A stretch of DNA of 64,000 nucleotides. It comes from Carex sylvatica (taxonomy: Eukaryota > Streptophyta > Magnoliopsida > Poales > Cyperaceae). The stretch lies in NCBI GenBank assembly GCA_964058845.1, contig CAXKVR010000261.1:90862-154861 (forward strand). The letters run 5' to 3'. A model generated the notes under the pieces. The model did not search any database and had not been told where the DNA came from. It was given only the letters and a program-made list of their open reading frames with translations. Of this stretch, positions 34,505 to 47,074 are shown piece after piece. Numbering within the stretch: position 1 is the stretch's first letter; every line of letters begins with the position of its first letter. A program made the position numbers and the translations under genes.

Positions 34505-35460
34505 AACGGAATGTCACTAAAATTTCTATATTATTGTTTCCCTGAGAACCAATTTTATTGATAGAACATAAAACAGCACAAAGGATTTCACAGAGAAAGA
34601 AAACACGGAAACAGAAAAAGATGGCACCCAATACTGGTATGCAGCCAAAAAAATGGATATAAAAAGTGGAAAAAGCTATAGCATACTGCATGGTACCAAT
34701 CGAAATATGTAGAAGGAAATGAGAGGAAGAAAGAAAATGATATAGAAGGCAAAAGTCGAAAGAGGTTCCATGCCAGTCCTGCACCGGTACTGTAATTGGT
34801 TCAGAGACATTACCAATTACTGTACCAGCATCTAACATGCCTTGGTACTTAGATAATTCCAGTACAGAGTCTTGCTATGTCACACATGGGTGACACCATA
34901 TGAGCAGCTTCTCAACCTGATTGGTAGAAAAGGAGCTCAGATACAGCTTCACAACCTGATTGGTACCGTAGCATTCTTTTTTTCTTGTTCTTTTTGGCTA
35001 AAATGTTTTTGTATGAAAGTTTCATCTTAGTTATTGGTTTATGAGCTCTGTTATAAATCGGATATTGACCGAGGAATGTATGTGTTTCAATCATATAAAA
35101 AAGGAAGTATTGATTTTGGTTAATTTCCTTCAAAACATTAGAAAGTAAAATATATGATGCACTTTATGCAAGACTTATGGAGTTCTACACGCATTTTATG
35201 AATATTTTCATGAAAATAGATATACATCTCTAATACCAACTTTGCAATAATAGACCTATAATAATATGAAACGACCATCATACCAGTTGCCGTGATACAT
35301 GAACTTCTCTAAATCATAACTAAGTCATTTGTCTTGACCAACTTAGTTTACTTAAATAAAAATCATCCATCTTTTCTAAATAAACAAGATAACAAATTTG
35401 CCGATCCAAAATTTAAAAAAGAAAAATAACTTATCCTAGTTTGACCCCATGCACCTGTAC
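34505..35460. other. intergenic DNA, 3' flank of the MYR gene
   Basis: Holds the probable 3' UTR of the minus-strand MYB-CC gene. Two short CAACCTGATTGGTA strings (34,914 and 34,952) are a local duplication. No gene was recognised. Confidence 0.4.
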
Positions 35461-37273
35461 CTAGTTCCAGCCAAATCCATTCAAGTCAAACAATTTGCAA
35501 CTTTTACCCCCATCAATTCCCTCCTTCGAATTCAAATCCAATTGCGTGCTCACACAATCCTTTCTTCTCTCTTGTTGGTTAAGATGTTGTGTTCTACATT
35601 GTCGGTCGAGAAACATTTCTCGACCATCCATTTCTTTACCCGTTGCTTCGATCTCTGTTCTAAGACCAATGGATAGCAAGTTAGAATTGTATTCGTTTTT
35701 AATCTGACTCTTCTTTTGATTTTCTTTCTGAGGCCCTTCAGATGCTGTCAGACAGCTGTCAGCTGATCCTTGTTGGAGGGTATTTTGGGAATGGAATTCT
35801 TGATATGCTTGGAATGATGTTTGGAGGTACTCAGTTGAGACCTTTGACATGAACTCAGAAAGTTGGAGCTTAGTGGATTCTATACCCGTCTGACCGGTTT
35901 GACCAGTTTGACCTGGATTTTGTTTGGTAAGAGTTTCTTGCGCCTTTTCTAGAACTGTTTGGAGGTACTTGCCCTGTGCTTCAATTCTTAGTTGAAGAGA
36001 TCTTTGTACCTGTTTTCACAAATGGTAAACAGGATTAATAAGTTTGACAGTAAAGAAATGGTATTGTGCTAATAGAGTCTGGTCCGAACAATTTGTGCAG
36101 AATTTTTTTGAATGGAAACTCAAAATATACGAGAACTTGCTTTTGTAAATTTGTGAAACTCATGAAAAATGTATAAAATTCTAGTTGTGTGAAGGACACT
36201 AAAAAGGATCATTTCTTTATCAGTGAAATTATTTGGAAAATACAGTTCCTTAACAGAATTCATGCCCTCCTCCGTGTGGGAGGTCGCAGGTTCAAAACCC
36301 GGATGGAGGAATCCTTTGTGGATAGTTGGGTGGCTTGACCTCCAACCTTTACTAAAAAAAAAAAATCATGTAATTTTACTGGTATACATAATCCAATTTT
36401 ATTGGGAGGGGTGTGTGTGTGAGAGGAGAGAGAGGCCAATTTAAATTAAGATGTCTAACCTACCTCTAGTTGTTCATGTAGCCGTCGCTGTACTTCAATT
36501 TGCATTTGAAGAGCCTCACTTATCTGTATAGGCCTGGAAAAAAAAACTCAGAAAATTTGAGTTTTGTACAAAAAAGAAAAATATATTTAATTTTTGAAAT
36601 ATTTTAATCAGATCATACTTATTTGGATGTGCACCGGCAACTAAATGATTAACTGGTACATATCCTTCAGGCGTTCTACTTTCCATTGGCACATGAGAAC
36701 TTGCAACTGTCAGATGAAAGAAATAACATGTTAATATTCATGTATAAAATCTAGCAGGTTATTAAATTCTTATTTAAATATCATGATAACAGCATAATAC
36801 CATTTTTCACATTATTAGCCTGAGCTTGAGCTTGAAGATTCTTGCTTAGCCTGTATTTCTGGGAGCACAAAAAATATTAACTTAGTATACTATTCAAGCT
36901 TAAGCACATAACCCGATAATAATTAATTAGAAATTAGTTATTAATTACCTGAAGATGGCTTTTCAGATGGTACAAGGTTAAACCAGGAATCCCCATGAGC
37001 CTCATAATGGTTTTAGGTGTGGCCTCTACAAATATAAAAAAAAAAGTGTTAGCACATTACAGTCAATTTTTTTTTTTTTTTTTTTTTTTGGACTTAAAAA
37101 TATATATTACTATCAGGTCCACCAAGTTGGGCAACGGCTTCTGTGAACCGCTCGTGTAACTCAGGTGTCCATTTTAACCTAGGTTTAGCATCTGTTGAGA
37201 GAATTAGGCCTGATTCTTTCTCGCTAGAATACACTGATCTTGAGGAAATAATATTGCTGTGACCTTGATACAT
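35461..37273 (-). CDS. MYR2: MYB-CC transcription factor, MYR1/MYR2-like
   Basis: Six exons join in frame: 37111-37273, 36949-37025, 36801-36858, 36619-36706, 36464-36533, 35461-36009, giving 334 residues. The start ATG at 37273 follows a TAG acceptor; a probable 5'-UTR intron is 37274-37719. A single MYB/GARP-type DNA-binding repeat covers about 31-83 (PRLKWTPELHERF, then GLTLYHLKSHLQKYRLSK). A MYB-CC coiled coil spans about 134-180 (ALQMQIEVQRRLHEQLEVQR). The C-terminus has LDLNS and ends FDLNGFGWN, EAR-like LxLxL/DLN motifs. The KYRLSKNL step and FDLNGF ending match Arabidopsis MYR1 (At5g18240) and MYR2 (At3g04030), described as nuclear regulators that delay flowering in low light and affect gibberellin responses. 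Which of the two is the closer relative is not settled. A SINE-like piece sits in intron 5. Confidence 0.92.
36240..36352 (+). mobile_element. tRNA-derived SINE-like insertion in a MYR intron
   Basis: Contains a pol III B-box-like string GGTTCAAAACCC (36291-36302), followed by GGATGGAGGAATCC, GGTGGCTTGACCTCC and a T-then-A tail (36,349-36,364). It lies in the intron between exons 5 and 6, opposite to the gene. The A box is poor and no target duplication was found. Confidence 0.5.
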
Positions 37274-39978
37274 CTACATTTAAACGGAAATCGGAGTCAA
37301 AATTAACATGTTCTACAATGAATACATTATTCATGAAAAAAAATATAGGCAAACAACAACAATATGCAATACTTGATAATATCAAAGAAAAAGGCTAGTA
37401 GAGGTGTGTACTATAAACTTCTATTTACTCAGAAATTATAGGCATTATGCATTATTGCACTTCAAAAATATAGCAAGAAAGATGATAATTCAAAAGAAAC
37501 AATGAAAGGACCTAAATAAAAGGCTGATAGATAGTTCATATACCATTTGCTTGGACACTGTAGTCCTTTATGGATCTTAAATCTCTGACAGAATAGGGAT
37601 TTGATTGACCTTTTCTTATGTCTATCTAAATCCGCTACTTATGGAATTCTTTAGGATTGATATATTGCACCAACTACAAATGCTCTCTTGTTGGTTGAGA
37701 AGGTGAAGCAAGGACTCACCTTATAAAGAAATGCGTATAGAGAGAGAATACGAAAACTCGAAAAGAGATATTGTCTCTCTTGCTTTAGGTGCTGCGGTGG
37801 GACCCTTTTCATGTAACATTGTTTACTTAGTATATTTATTTATTTATTTATTTATTTGTCAAATAATAATTTGAAAAGGAGAAGAACACACTTTCAATTC
37901 TGATTCTATATGCACTTGTTTAGTTTGAAACTGGTCTATGCTTTACCTTTTCTCATATGAGGAACAGAAAGAGATTTATTCCTTGTATATCATTGGTTAG
38001 TGAATTGTAAAGCAGGAATCTTATTCTCATGTCAACTTTTTTTCCCTCCAAGTTTTGCCAAGGATAATAGCAAAACCTCCTGCTTTGAGATAATAGCAAA
38101 TGATTTATTTAATATGAAGAAAACATATCAAGAGACAAATTTGAACTCCATACCTCCTACTTTGATATATTTTAAACCTAGTTCTCTTATGAACTTGTTT
38201 GCCGAAAACTTCTATTTTTTTGGGAGATTGATTCTTAAGTCTCTTTGAGAAGTAATTAACAAGTGGGGCCCATTTAACATAATACATCTTATACACTATA
38301 TACTTATTAGTTTTTACAATATACATAGGTTAAATATATATAGCAGAGTTCTTGATGATCGACCAACAATTAGAAGAAAAAGTTGATGGAGAGAGAATTT
38401 GACTGTGAAAATGATATACAGATATTCCCCATGAGTTCAAGCAATGCACAAGATATTGCAAATGGTATGTACTATGTATGCTACATTAGTATAGTTGATA
38501 AGTGATATTATAGTATAAATATGAACACAGAATAAGGTTTGAAAATGCCATCTTTTGACTGGAGATGCATCCAGAAGGGGAATTAGATAAAGTGTGGCAG
38601 TTATTTGTTAAAGAAAAGGCGATGGAATCTGTTCTACAAATGAAAGATGCCTTCTTGGGAGATGGGATGGGAATGCTTAAAAGCAAGGTATAAGAATAAG
38701 AATAAGGGGATGGAGGAATAAGCATATAATTCGCTTTTGTCTCCTGTGTCAAGTTTGGTACTTATTCAAACTTTCAGAAAAGGAAAGGAGACGAAATAAC
38801 CATAGCTTAGGCTTGGCATTATGGCATCTATGTGACCCCGCTATTAGAACAACTTTATTATTTCTTTTTTTTCCTTTTCAAAGTATTACATTACTGGCAC
38901 CACATGGCATCTTTGAATTGAATCACAGCCATTGATCAAAATCATGCAATGCACATCATAACAATTTAATTATAGCTGATGTGTCGTGATCTGCTGCACC
39001 ACATGGTACAGTAAAGCAAGGAGCAGAAGTGCTTAGCATTTTAATGTAGTCATGATTTCTGTGACGATGAAATCAAATGTTTAACATGCAGCATCTCTCT
39101 TTTTTTACTAGCAACTGTTAAATCTGTATTATTTGATCAATGCCTATTTGAAATGAAAACTCCCCTACGTAAGAACTAAAGACAGCTCAGAATCAGTAGG
39201 TAATTACCACGGCCTATTAGGGTACCTATGTAAGCACCAATTTGATTAAATAAGACCTTTGTTTGGATAGCAAGGTTTGGCTAGTAGCATATACCCTAAG
39301 AAAAATCCTTAGGCGCAAAGCAAGCATCGCAAAATATATCCATCAACATCTATAAAATTTGGAGAATTTCATTTTAGTATACTTCATTTTCCACTCCTTT
39401 TCAGAGAGCAGGACTCCTGATAATTGAATAGTACTGCACATAGTAAGAAAAACTCTAAAATTATGCTTCATCTATCGTTTTTAGAATAAGATGCAAAAGA
39501 TAGATGTATGTTTTCAAGGGCAGAAAGGAAATTACAACTTTCCAAGGCAAACAAGGCTTAAGGCTAACTATAACAAGTACAGAACCATCAAAAGATAATT
39601 GTAGTACTGTTACAGGACAAATGGTGTTATTAAATAACCCAAGATAATCTTCAGATTAAAGGTTTCAAAGAGATGGATTTTTAAGGCTAAATATAACAAG
39701 ATACGGAACCATCAAAAGATAAACGTAGTACTGTTACAGGATAAGTGCTGTTATTTAAATAACCCAAGATAATCTTTAGACAAGAGGGTTCAAACTTCTA
39801 AGAGATGGATTTCAACAAATAAAGCACATATTCTAAATGCTCTTATTATCATAAATAGTGCAACCTTTGAAGGGAATTAAGCCATATCAACAACCACATT
39901 TCAAGGTGATATGACACAATGCGACAAATTAATCATATAATTTAATAGCACTTAACCACTTGTGTATGTCCCAATATA
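37274..39978. other. MYR 5' leader and promoter, then intergenic DNA
   Basis: A likely 5'-UTR exon (about 37,720-37,790) ends at a strong donor AAG|GTGAG, with an intron to 37,274. (ATTT)n runs lie at 37,837-37,860. Further upstream the sequence is AT-rich with no gene, apart from the tandem duplication at 39,560-39,812. Confidence 0.45.
39560..39812. repeat. tandem duplication of about 123 bp
   Basis: AAGGCTAACTATAACAAGTA (39560) and what follows, through CCATCAAAAGATAA, GTAGTACTGTTACAGGA and AACCCAAGATAATCTT to AGAGATGGATTT, is repeated directly from 39,683 with about 10% difference and a few indels. Confidence 0.85.
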
Positions 39979-40402
39979 GAAGAGGGTTCAAATGCACCAT
40001 CATTTTGATGCTCTACTATGCTCCACATAGACTACATTTTTTATCTCCATTTTCAAAGTCCGAACAGTCGATCTGAACCGCTCAACATGATCTTCATAAT
40101 AAAATATGCTTGGAGACCAAAATTTATAATTTTTATAATTTTTAGAATTTTTTTACTATTTTTTAAGATAGATACAAAATCATTTTTTAAGGAGATTCTA
40201 GACCATCCGATAAAGTCATATTGTATCTATCTAAAAAAATAGTAAAAAAATTCTAAAAAAATATAAAATTTGGTCTCCAAGCATATTTTATTATGAAAAT
40301 CATGTTGAGTGGTTCGGGTCGACTGTCCGGACTTTGAAAATAGAGATAAAAGACGTGGAGCATATTGGAGCACCAAAATAATGGTGCATTTTAACCCTCC
40401 TC
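39979..40402. mobile_element. foldback MITE, family A, best-preserved copy
   Basis: This 424-bp element has termini GAAGAGGGTTCAAATGCACC and the complement of GAGGAGGGTTAAAATGCACC. Identical CCCAATATA flanks lie at 39970-39978 and 40403-40411. The arms pair over nearly the whole length, including TTTTTTACTATTTTTTAAGA and its mirror near the centre. A perfect 9-bp duplication and long inverted repeats fit the Mutator superfamily. Confidence 0.88.
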
Positions 40403-40898
40403 CCCAATATAATAGCAAAATAAATATATTGGACAGATATGCTACAATAGTGACTTGTAAGCAACCATCAATAACCATAGGCAGGTCAATTGGTGACTTG
40501 AATTGATGTGGTTCTTAATCTGGCATCCGGTCCATTATGTGATTTGATATTCAGGTTTGCTCTGCTTATAGGTCACTCGGTGAGGGTTTTTGTAGTTTTT
40601 GGGCTCAATTTGGTTCTGTCTCTCACATAAGTCGGGTTACAGATTTAGATTAAGGTTTCGCTAGGTTTTGATAATTGAACTTTATATTCTTGCCGGTGCA
40701 CTCAAGAAACCAAAAATGGCTCAAAATTTCTCTCTTTTTCTAAATCTAGCTGATATCATAGACACTCACAGAGCTAAAGAAAGGAAAACAGGTTTGTAAA
40801 AATCAAATTCATTACTACTGAAAGTTACTACAGTACAATAACAAATAATCAAGATTATACTAGAACCTCTCCTCATCTAGTTATCATATGTCATCCCT
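40403..40898. other. intergenic DNA, 3' flank of the RRM gene
   Basis: No gene was seen. Holds the probable 3' UTR of the minus-strand RRM gene. Confidence 0.4.
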
Positions 40899-42837
40899 TT
40901 ATTCCTGGTCATAAGTAAACTTGATTTTCTTTGCCTTAGGCTGAATTTTACCAACCTGCACATCAATATTACAATAAATCATTATCAAAACACTGAAGGT
41001 TCAAAAACAAAGATTTATAAGATAGTTGAGCAGACTAGTAACAATCTTAAAAAATTAAAAGAAAAATAAAGCATTTTCCTGTTTCCATCCCTAAAGTTCC
41101 AGAGTTCCCATTTGGTTTCCTAACAACATCTAGCAGTTGATTCCATCATATCTCAATAAAAAGACAAATTAATTATTAAAAAATGCACAGCTAAAAAGCC
41201 CAGTGAGTGACTGGTATAACAATTGCAACCCACCTCTAAAAATGATTCCGTGTATAACAATTGCCACCCATCTCTTAGTTGAAAATTTATCACAAGGACC
41301 GTAATAAAACAAATTGGTGATTTTTGAAAGCTCAAGGTACAATAGGAAAGTTGTGCAAAGTGTCATAGAACATTCATGGCACTTTATCAAGATCATGACA
41401 AATTAAGTCACAACTGGAATTATACTGTTTGACTTACCAATTCTGGGCACTCGTACTCAATTCCAGCTTCCTTTATCCTCTTACGACGCTTCTCGTCCCG
41501 TTTCAAAATACCATCCACCATTTTTTGGTGCTCTTGTAATGTCCTCTCCTGTATAAAAACATCATAATATTATCATAAACACTTTGCTGCACATGATCTT
41601 GATTTATTATATATATTCATGCAAGTGATAACACACTACAAATAACTACAAACTAAGGTGATAAGCATCTCATATGAAAATATACCTTGTTATGTCGCTT
41701 CCTTGCGACTTCAGCAAAATTCACTGGCTTCAAAGTCCTGTTAACCCTCTTCCATCTACAAAAAAATATTCAAGCAAACAAAAAATTAATATAAAATTGA
41801 CAAATTATTATGACATTCAACAAAACCTGGGAGTTATTTTCATAATACTTACAGCTTGGGATGGACTTTCTCAGGTGGTACAAGTTGAATCTGAAGATTG
41901 TGCTCAAAAAGCAAGTAATTGTTCATCTCATCAGCCACAACCTTTGCCACCTACAAAATTATACAAAATATTTCAGACAACTTCTTTACAATTTTATTTT
42001 TTATTTTTGCAGAGTTAAATTCGAGAAAGAAAAGCACAAAAAGATAATTTCGCAAACAGATGTACCTCAGGGTTTGTAAACTCGAGAAATGCATAATGTT
42101 TTGATTTTCCAGTCTGAAATTCCAATAACAAAATTGTTAGATCTTTTAGAAGAAACAAACTCATGCATGTATGAATCCTCAGCCTACAAAAAGAACTCGA
42201 GGGTGTGACGAGCAAATTACCTTCCTATTCCTGGCAATCCTCAGCCTCTTAATTGTACCAAACTGCTTGAAAAACCCTGAAACATCAGAAATGCTGTTTG
42301 AGAAAATTCTGAAAGGATGGAACTACCCTTATAGTGAAAAGAAATTATAAGCTAACCTTCCATTTGTTCCTCATAAAAACCATGAGGAATATGACCAATA
42401 TATAAAACAGTGGATTTATTAACTGGTTCAACAGGTTTGACAGATTCGACAATTTTCTTCCCTGGGCTTCCTTCCAAAGGCTGTAATGATATGAAAAATC
42501 ACTAAGGTTTGTCAAAATTAAAGGATATAAGTAGCAATTTAATCATGTTCAAGCCATGCAGGATAAATTATTAAACATTATAAAAAGTCAGGACAGACTG
42601 AACCAGAGCAACTGTCAAAGGTGGATGCAAATGAAATATTCTACATAAAGCGATGAGCTAATCTTTTTTGGAGCATCATTGAATTAAAATTTGAGATTTA
42701 CTAAAAGAACTAGATAAGTAAGTTTCTAAGCGTACCAAAAAATCAACATCCTTGTCTTCACGACTAACAACAATAGCTTTCTGTGCAGAAGCTTTTTTCA
42801 GGCTTTTCTTTGCAGCCTTCTTCTCCTTTGCTCCCAT
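40899..42837 (-). CDS. RRM RNA-binding protein, nucleolar NIFK-like (At5g04600 type)
   Basis: Eight exons join in frame: 42736-42837, 42357-42480, 42221-42276, 42066-42113, 41853-41950, 41686-41755, 41438-41548, 40899-40955, giving 221 residues. The start [15 protein letters not shown] is highly basic, as expected for nucleolar targeting. One RRM covers about 58-133, with RNP2 TVLYIGHIP (58-66) and RNP1 SKHYAFLEF (98-106). After the RRM come [20 protein letters not shown] and a Lys/Arg-rich helical tail ending [10 protein letters not shown]. This layout matches the eukaryotic family containing human NIFK and Arabidopsis At5g04600, linked to pre-rRNA processing for the large ribosomal subunit. 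A probable 5'-UTR intron spans 42,854-42,986. All exons look intact. Confidence 0.92.
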
Positions 42838-43254
42838 ATTTGTTTCTTATCAACTGAATCCCAAAACAAATAAAATACTTAAATGTGATTTAACTTAGGA
42901 ATCACAATATTCTGGTACAACCATCTGGAGTTAGCATCGCACAGCTACAAATCTAGTAAACACAAAGAAAAAAAAGGATTCGATACCAGGAAGGACGATC
43001 TACAAGAGGAGAGAAGCGAGATAGCGAGGAGAGGAGGGACAAGCTCGCACAAGGGTTTCTCCTCTGTGGGATTAGGGTTTCTGATAGGTGCGTTGATTAG
43101 CTCGGCATTGGGCTTATGTCCAACTGATTTTGTTCTATCTCACAAATGGGCTTAGAATTAGATACATATTTTGGGGGCCGTATTAGATAAACACGGCCCT
43201 TGGCTTGAAAACTCTAATGTTTTTCTCTAGAAGAAAAAAATGATACTTCAAAAA
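42838..43254. promoter_or_regulatory. leader and promoter of the RRM gene
   Basis: On the minus strand, a probable 5'-UTR intron runs from a CTG|GTATCG donor at 42,986 to a TTCAG acceptor at 42,854. Upstream, AGGGTTTCTCC and TTAGGGTTTC (telo-box-like AGGGTTT) occur at about 43,050-43,082. Telo boxes are typical of plant ribosome-biogenesis gene promoters, which fits the protein. Confidence 0.5.
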
Positions 43255-43702
43255 GAGGGAGGCTATCTGAGTATCTGGCTATGCCGCTATGGCAAATTTA
43301 AATGCACCGATTAAGTCGTACTCTGAGTTTATATTTTTATTTTTAAAGTTTATATAATTAATTTGAATTGATCAACATAGTCATTATATGAATATGTATA
43401 TAATGTATTTATGTATTTAGAGACTTAATTTTACATTGTTTTATATTATTTTACTATTTTAATAGATAAAAATTCACTATTTTTGAATGATCCAGAATTT
43501 TTAGATCATGTGATTTTCTACCCACAAAAAAAATATATATAAAGAAATTCTAGAAACTGAAAATTTAGTTCCAAAGTATATTTTTATATTATGATCATAT
43601 TGAGTAGTTCGAATCAACTATTTAGACTATGAAGTATAAAAGAAGAAAAAAAATCTATAGTACGAGTCGAATCTGCACACTGAAAATACCACAGCCTCAC
43701 TC
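43255..43702. mobile_element. foldback element, family B
   Basis: The right end CACAGCCTCACTC is mirrored by a left start GAGGGAGGCTATC. The arms pair through TTTTTACTATTTTAATAGAT-like and TTTCTACCC motifs in the middle. The 9-bp flanks match poorly (CTTCAAAAA versus CTGAAATAT), so borders are provisional. Confidence 0.5.
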
Positions 43703-44783
43703 CTGAAATATATTAAGATTCATTTTTTGTTAGCTATGTCATATCATCTATATTTTCATATTTTCATCCATTTAATTTAGTTTTCTCTTCTAAGTTTTTA
43801 ATTAGATAATTCTAGTATCATGTTTCTCCTCATTTAGAAGATATGTATTTGATGTTCGCAAGGTGTACTATAATTTTAAAGATCCTCTGTTGAATTATTA
43901 ACTAATTGTGTTGTTTCTTATTATACATTTTCTCAATGACTCAGAAAATATATTTATTTGTGTTCAAAATTTCTGAATTGAAAAAAAAAAAAATTATATA
44001 AAAATTGTCTTAATTTTGAAAAAAAAAAATTCCGGAATAAAGTACAAAAAACAATCATGGTAAAACTGTAAAAACATTAACAGATATTAGCACAAACAGA
44101 GATACTTATTGTAAATGAGATCAATTGACCTTAATTATACAAAAAATATATTTATTAATTAGTTTCTATATAATTTCGTAGAATATATTATGAAATTGTC
44201 AAATAAATATCCATTCGCAGCATAATTTTCATATATTTGATTCATATTCACATATAATCTTCATAATTTAAAAGTTTAACTTTGCATCTAATAATATTAA
44301 ATTTCATATTATCTTTTCAAGTAATGATTTAGTGTCCTACTTTTTCATGATATACCTGATCCATAATACTTGGTTTCTTTCGTATTGTCATAATATTTAC
44401 TCTCTTAGTCTTATTATTAAAATATCGATAATCGTATATATATTCAGACAACATGATATTTTGAGGTTGAGGAAAAAAAAGAAAAGGCGAAGACAATTGA
44501 GCATTTCTCTTTTCATGTGCTTCCTACGCGCCAATAACTCTTGCACCACAGAAATCGCTTTGCATAAAAGAGCCAAACAAACACCACATGAATTCAAGAA
44601 CTATAATATAAAGGTCGAAAGCAAGCTTTATTTTTATATGCCTTTTCATTCCTTTTGTGTGTCATCTTTTTTTTCTCTTTTCTCTCGCTTCCAAAAGAAG
44701 AACAAGATGCATGCAACTCTAGTATTAAACACCCATTTTTCCTTTTTCTTTTTATAAAGATCCAATACTATCAATGGTGACGT
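43703..44783. other. AT-rich intergenic DNA, no gene seen
   Basis: A 141-codon open frame at 44,332-44,757 has no recognised domain and a biased low-complexity composition (Lys/Arg and Phe/Ser runs). I do not call it a gene. Confidence 0.4.
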
Positions 44784-44860
44784 GATCGGTTGTTTGGATT
44801 TTGAAAACATAGAGTGTAATCCAGTGTCACCAAAAAAAGAATGTAATTAGATCCCTTCTC
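44784..44860. mobile_element. single right arm of a family A foldback element
   Basis: GATCGGTTGTTTGGATTTTG through AGATCCCTTCTC aligns with the right arm of 39,979-40,402. No left arm is nearby. The adjacent family B copy at 44,861-45,261 may have inserted into it and led to loss of the rest. Confidence 0.5.
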
Positions 44861-45261
44861 TTGTTATAAATATAATATATAAAATTTATGGATCGATCCG
44901 TATTATAGATCTATTTTCTTTTGAAGTTCAAATAGTTGATCTGAATTGTTAAATATGATATTCATATAAATATGTATTTAAATATCAAATTTTATATTTT
45001 TTAGAATTTTATTTTACTATTTTTAGATAGGTAGAAAATTATAACTTTCAAATGGTCCATTTTTTTAAGATCTAGTGATTTTCTAACTATCTAAAAAAAA
45101 AAAGAAAATTAAACCAAAATAAAATAAAATTTAATCTCTAAGAACATTTCATATAATGATCATGTATAACAATCAGATCATATATTTAAATTTTAAAAAT
45201 AAAAAATATCAATTTATAATACGAGTCGATTCGTAATATGCTTATTACCATATTCTCACTC
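44861..45261. mobile_element. foldback element, family B
   Basis: The right arm ends TACCATATTCTCACTC. Mirrored strings such as GATCGATCCGTATTATA (left) and TATAATACGAGTCGATTC (right), and ATTTTACTATTTTTAGATAG against CTATCTAAAAAAAA in the middle, show the foldback. The left border is approximate. Confidence 0.5.
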
Positions 45262-46295
45262 GTCCATCTTTTATAGGATATGCAAAAGAATGCTTATAAT
45301 TCAGATCTACAAATTGATGTGGTTGTTTATCCCTGTTTTTATATTAATTAACAGATGTTCAGTGCGTGCTGGTATTATCCCAGCATTTAACGATAGAGAA
45401 CAACAAAATTTTAATAATTACTCTAGACTGCATATGTGCTTTGCTTTTCAATACAAGGGCCCACTTCACATGGAGAGACGGTGAAATAGCAACGGCAGAA
45501 TCCTTACTCCTAATTTCCTGTAGCGGGTTAAAACACAGAACATTACTGACACGTGGTCCCTGCAAGAATTAGAATTAAAGCATCTTCATCTTAGAAGTTT
45601 TATGGATGTGACAATTGTTAATTTAATTGCAGGGATGTATAGAATTTCTTATAGTGAAAATATTTCTTATTAGGAAAATTTTCTAAGCATCTTCATTTCA
45701 AAATCATATGTATTTTTAATCTTATGTGACAATTGATAATTTAATTGTAGAGATGTACAAAGTTTTTTAAATTAAAAAGATTTATTATTAAAGAAAAATT
45801 ATAAAATGAAGTTGAGAAGAAATTAAGACGTAATTGGTGTAATTAATTTTAAAACAATTTTTAAGATGGAGACGCTCTAAAATAGGCCCATCCGAATTCG
45901 ACTCGCTGCACCATAGTCTGATCATTGTACGTCACAGAGGATTTATATTGCCGAGATGAGAAGAACATTAGGTAAAAAGTTGCTTTAGCATTCTTCTCCG
46001 AGGTATCTGTATGGACGATAGATCTTTCTCTACCAATGGATAATCCTTATCCCGTTTCTCAATCGTAGAATTTTTACAAAATGCACCTCTACCTTCTTCA
46101 ATTTCTTCAGTTTTATATTTTTTTGTCAGAGCACATTTGTAATTAAAGAACTTTATTAGGAGCAATCTTAGAATTTGCAAAAAAAAAGAGGTATGACAAT
46201 TAATAATTTAGAGCAAAACTAGAGTGTGATGTGCTCATCAAGAAGAGTTAGTGAGTACACCTCCAAAAGACTATTGGATCGACTTCGAACTATGA
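45262..46295. other. intergenic DNA, no gene seen
   Basis: Short open frames near 45,290-45,572 show no domain. A repeated TGTGACAATTG(T/A)TAATTTAATTG string (45,606 and 45,724) marks a small local duplication. Confidence 0.4.
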
Positions 46296-46303
46296 ATTTA
46301 AAT

Positions 46304-47074
46304 CAAGGTTCTAAATAGCGATTATAGCGGTATAGCGGTATAGCGGTATAGCGGGGAGACAAAAAAAAAAGCTATTGCGAATAGCGTAGCTATAGCGAAA
46401 ACTATTATACATAGCGTTTTTTTCTTTTCAAATTTTATATTCTATATTTCTACTAATTATCAACATAATCAATAGGAGAATTGAGGTAACAACTAAATCA
46501 CAACTAATCTAAGTCTATACTTTTTATCAATTATGCAAATAAGAAGAAAAAAAAGAATCTAAAAAGTAATATTATTTAATAGTTCATATTACATAGTATT
46601 ACATATTATAATAGACAAAGAATAATTAATTTTATAAGATAAATGAAGTCAGTATACATATTTAAATATTTTACATATTATAATAATACTAATAATCAAA
46701 ATCAGCTTTCAATTGAAATGAATAATAATACTTTTACAAATGAATACTATACAAAGAGCAATCAAAAGGAAGAATTAATATTTGAATATTTCTCAATATA
46801 GAATGAGAAAATAAATCATGCACAAATAAAAACAGAAGCATATAGTTTGATTTAGCATACTTATCGTAGAAGACCATGTAGAATTAAAAATAGGAATAGA
46901 AGAACAGAAGTCCATATAAATTGTAAAAAAAAAAATAGTCCATGTAACATAGCGGTAGCAATAGTGCGCCGCATTTAGCAGTAATAGCGGTCGTAACTGA
47001 GTTAGCGCACTTTTATCTCATAGCGTAGCGTTTATGGTCCGAAAAAGCTATAGCGCTAGCTATTTAGAACCCTG
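46304..47074. mobile_element. non-autonomous hAT-like element with ATAGCG subterminal repeats
   Basis: This 771-bp element has termini CAAGGTTCTAAATAGC and the complement of CAGGGTTCTAAATAGC. The 8-bp flanks ATTTAAAT (46296-46303) and ATTCAAAT (47075-47082) match at 7 of 8. Both ends have clusters of TATAGCGG, ATAGCGTAGC and GCTATAGCG, likely binding repeats. The interior is AT-rich without coding. Confidence 0.8.

Noticed and set aside
44332..44757. 141-codon open frame
   Set aside because: Low-complexity Lys/Arg and Phe/Ser composition in AT-rich DNA with no known domain.
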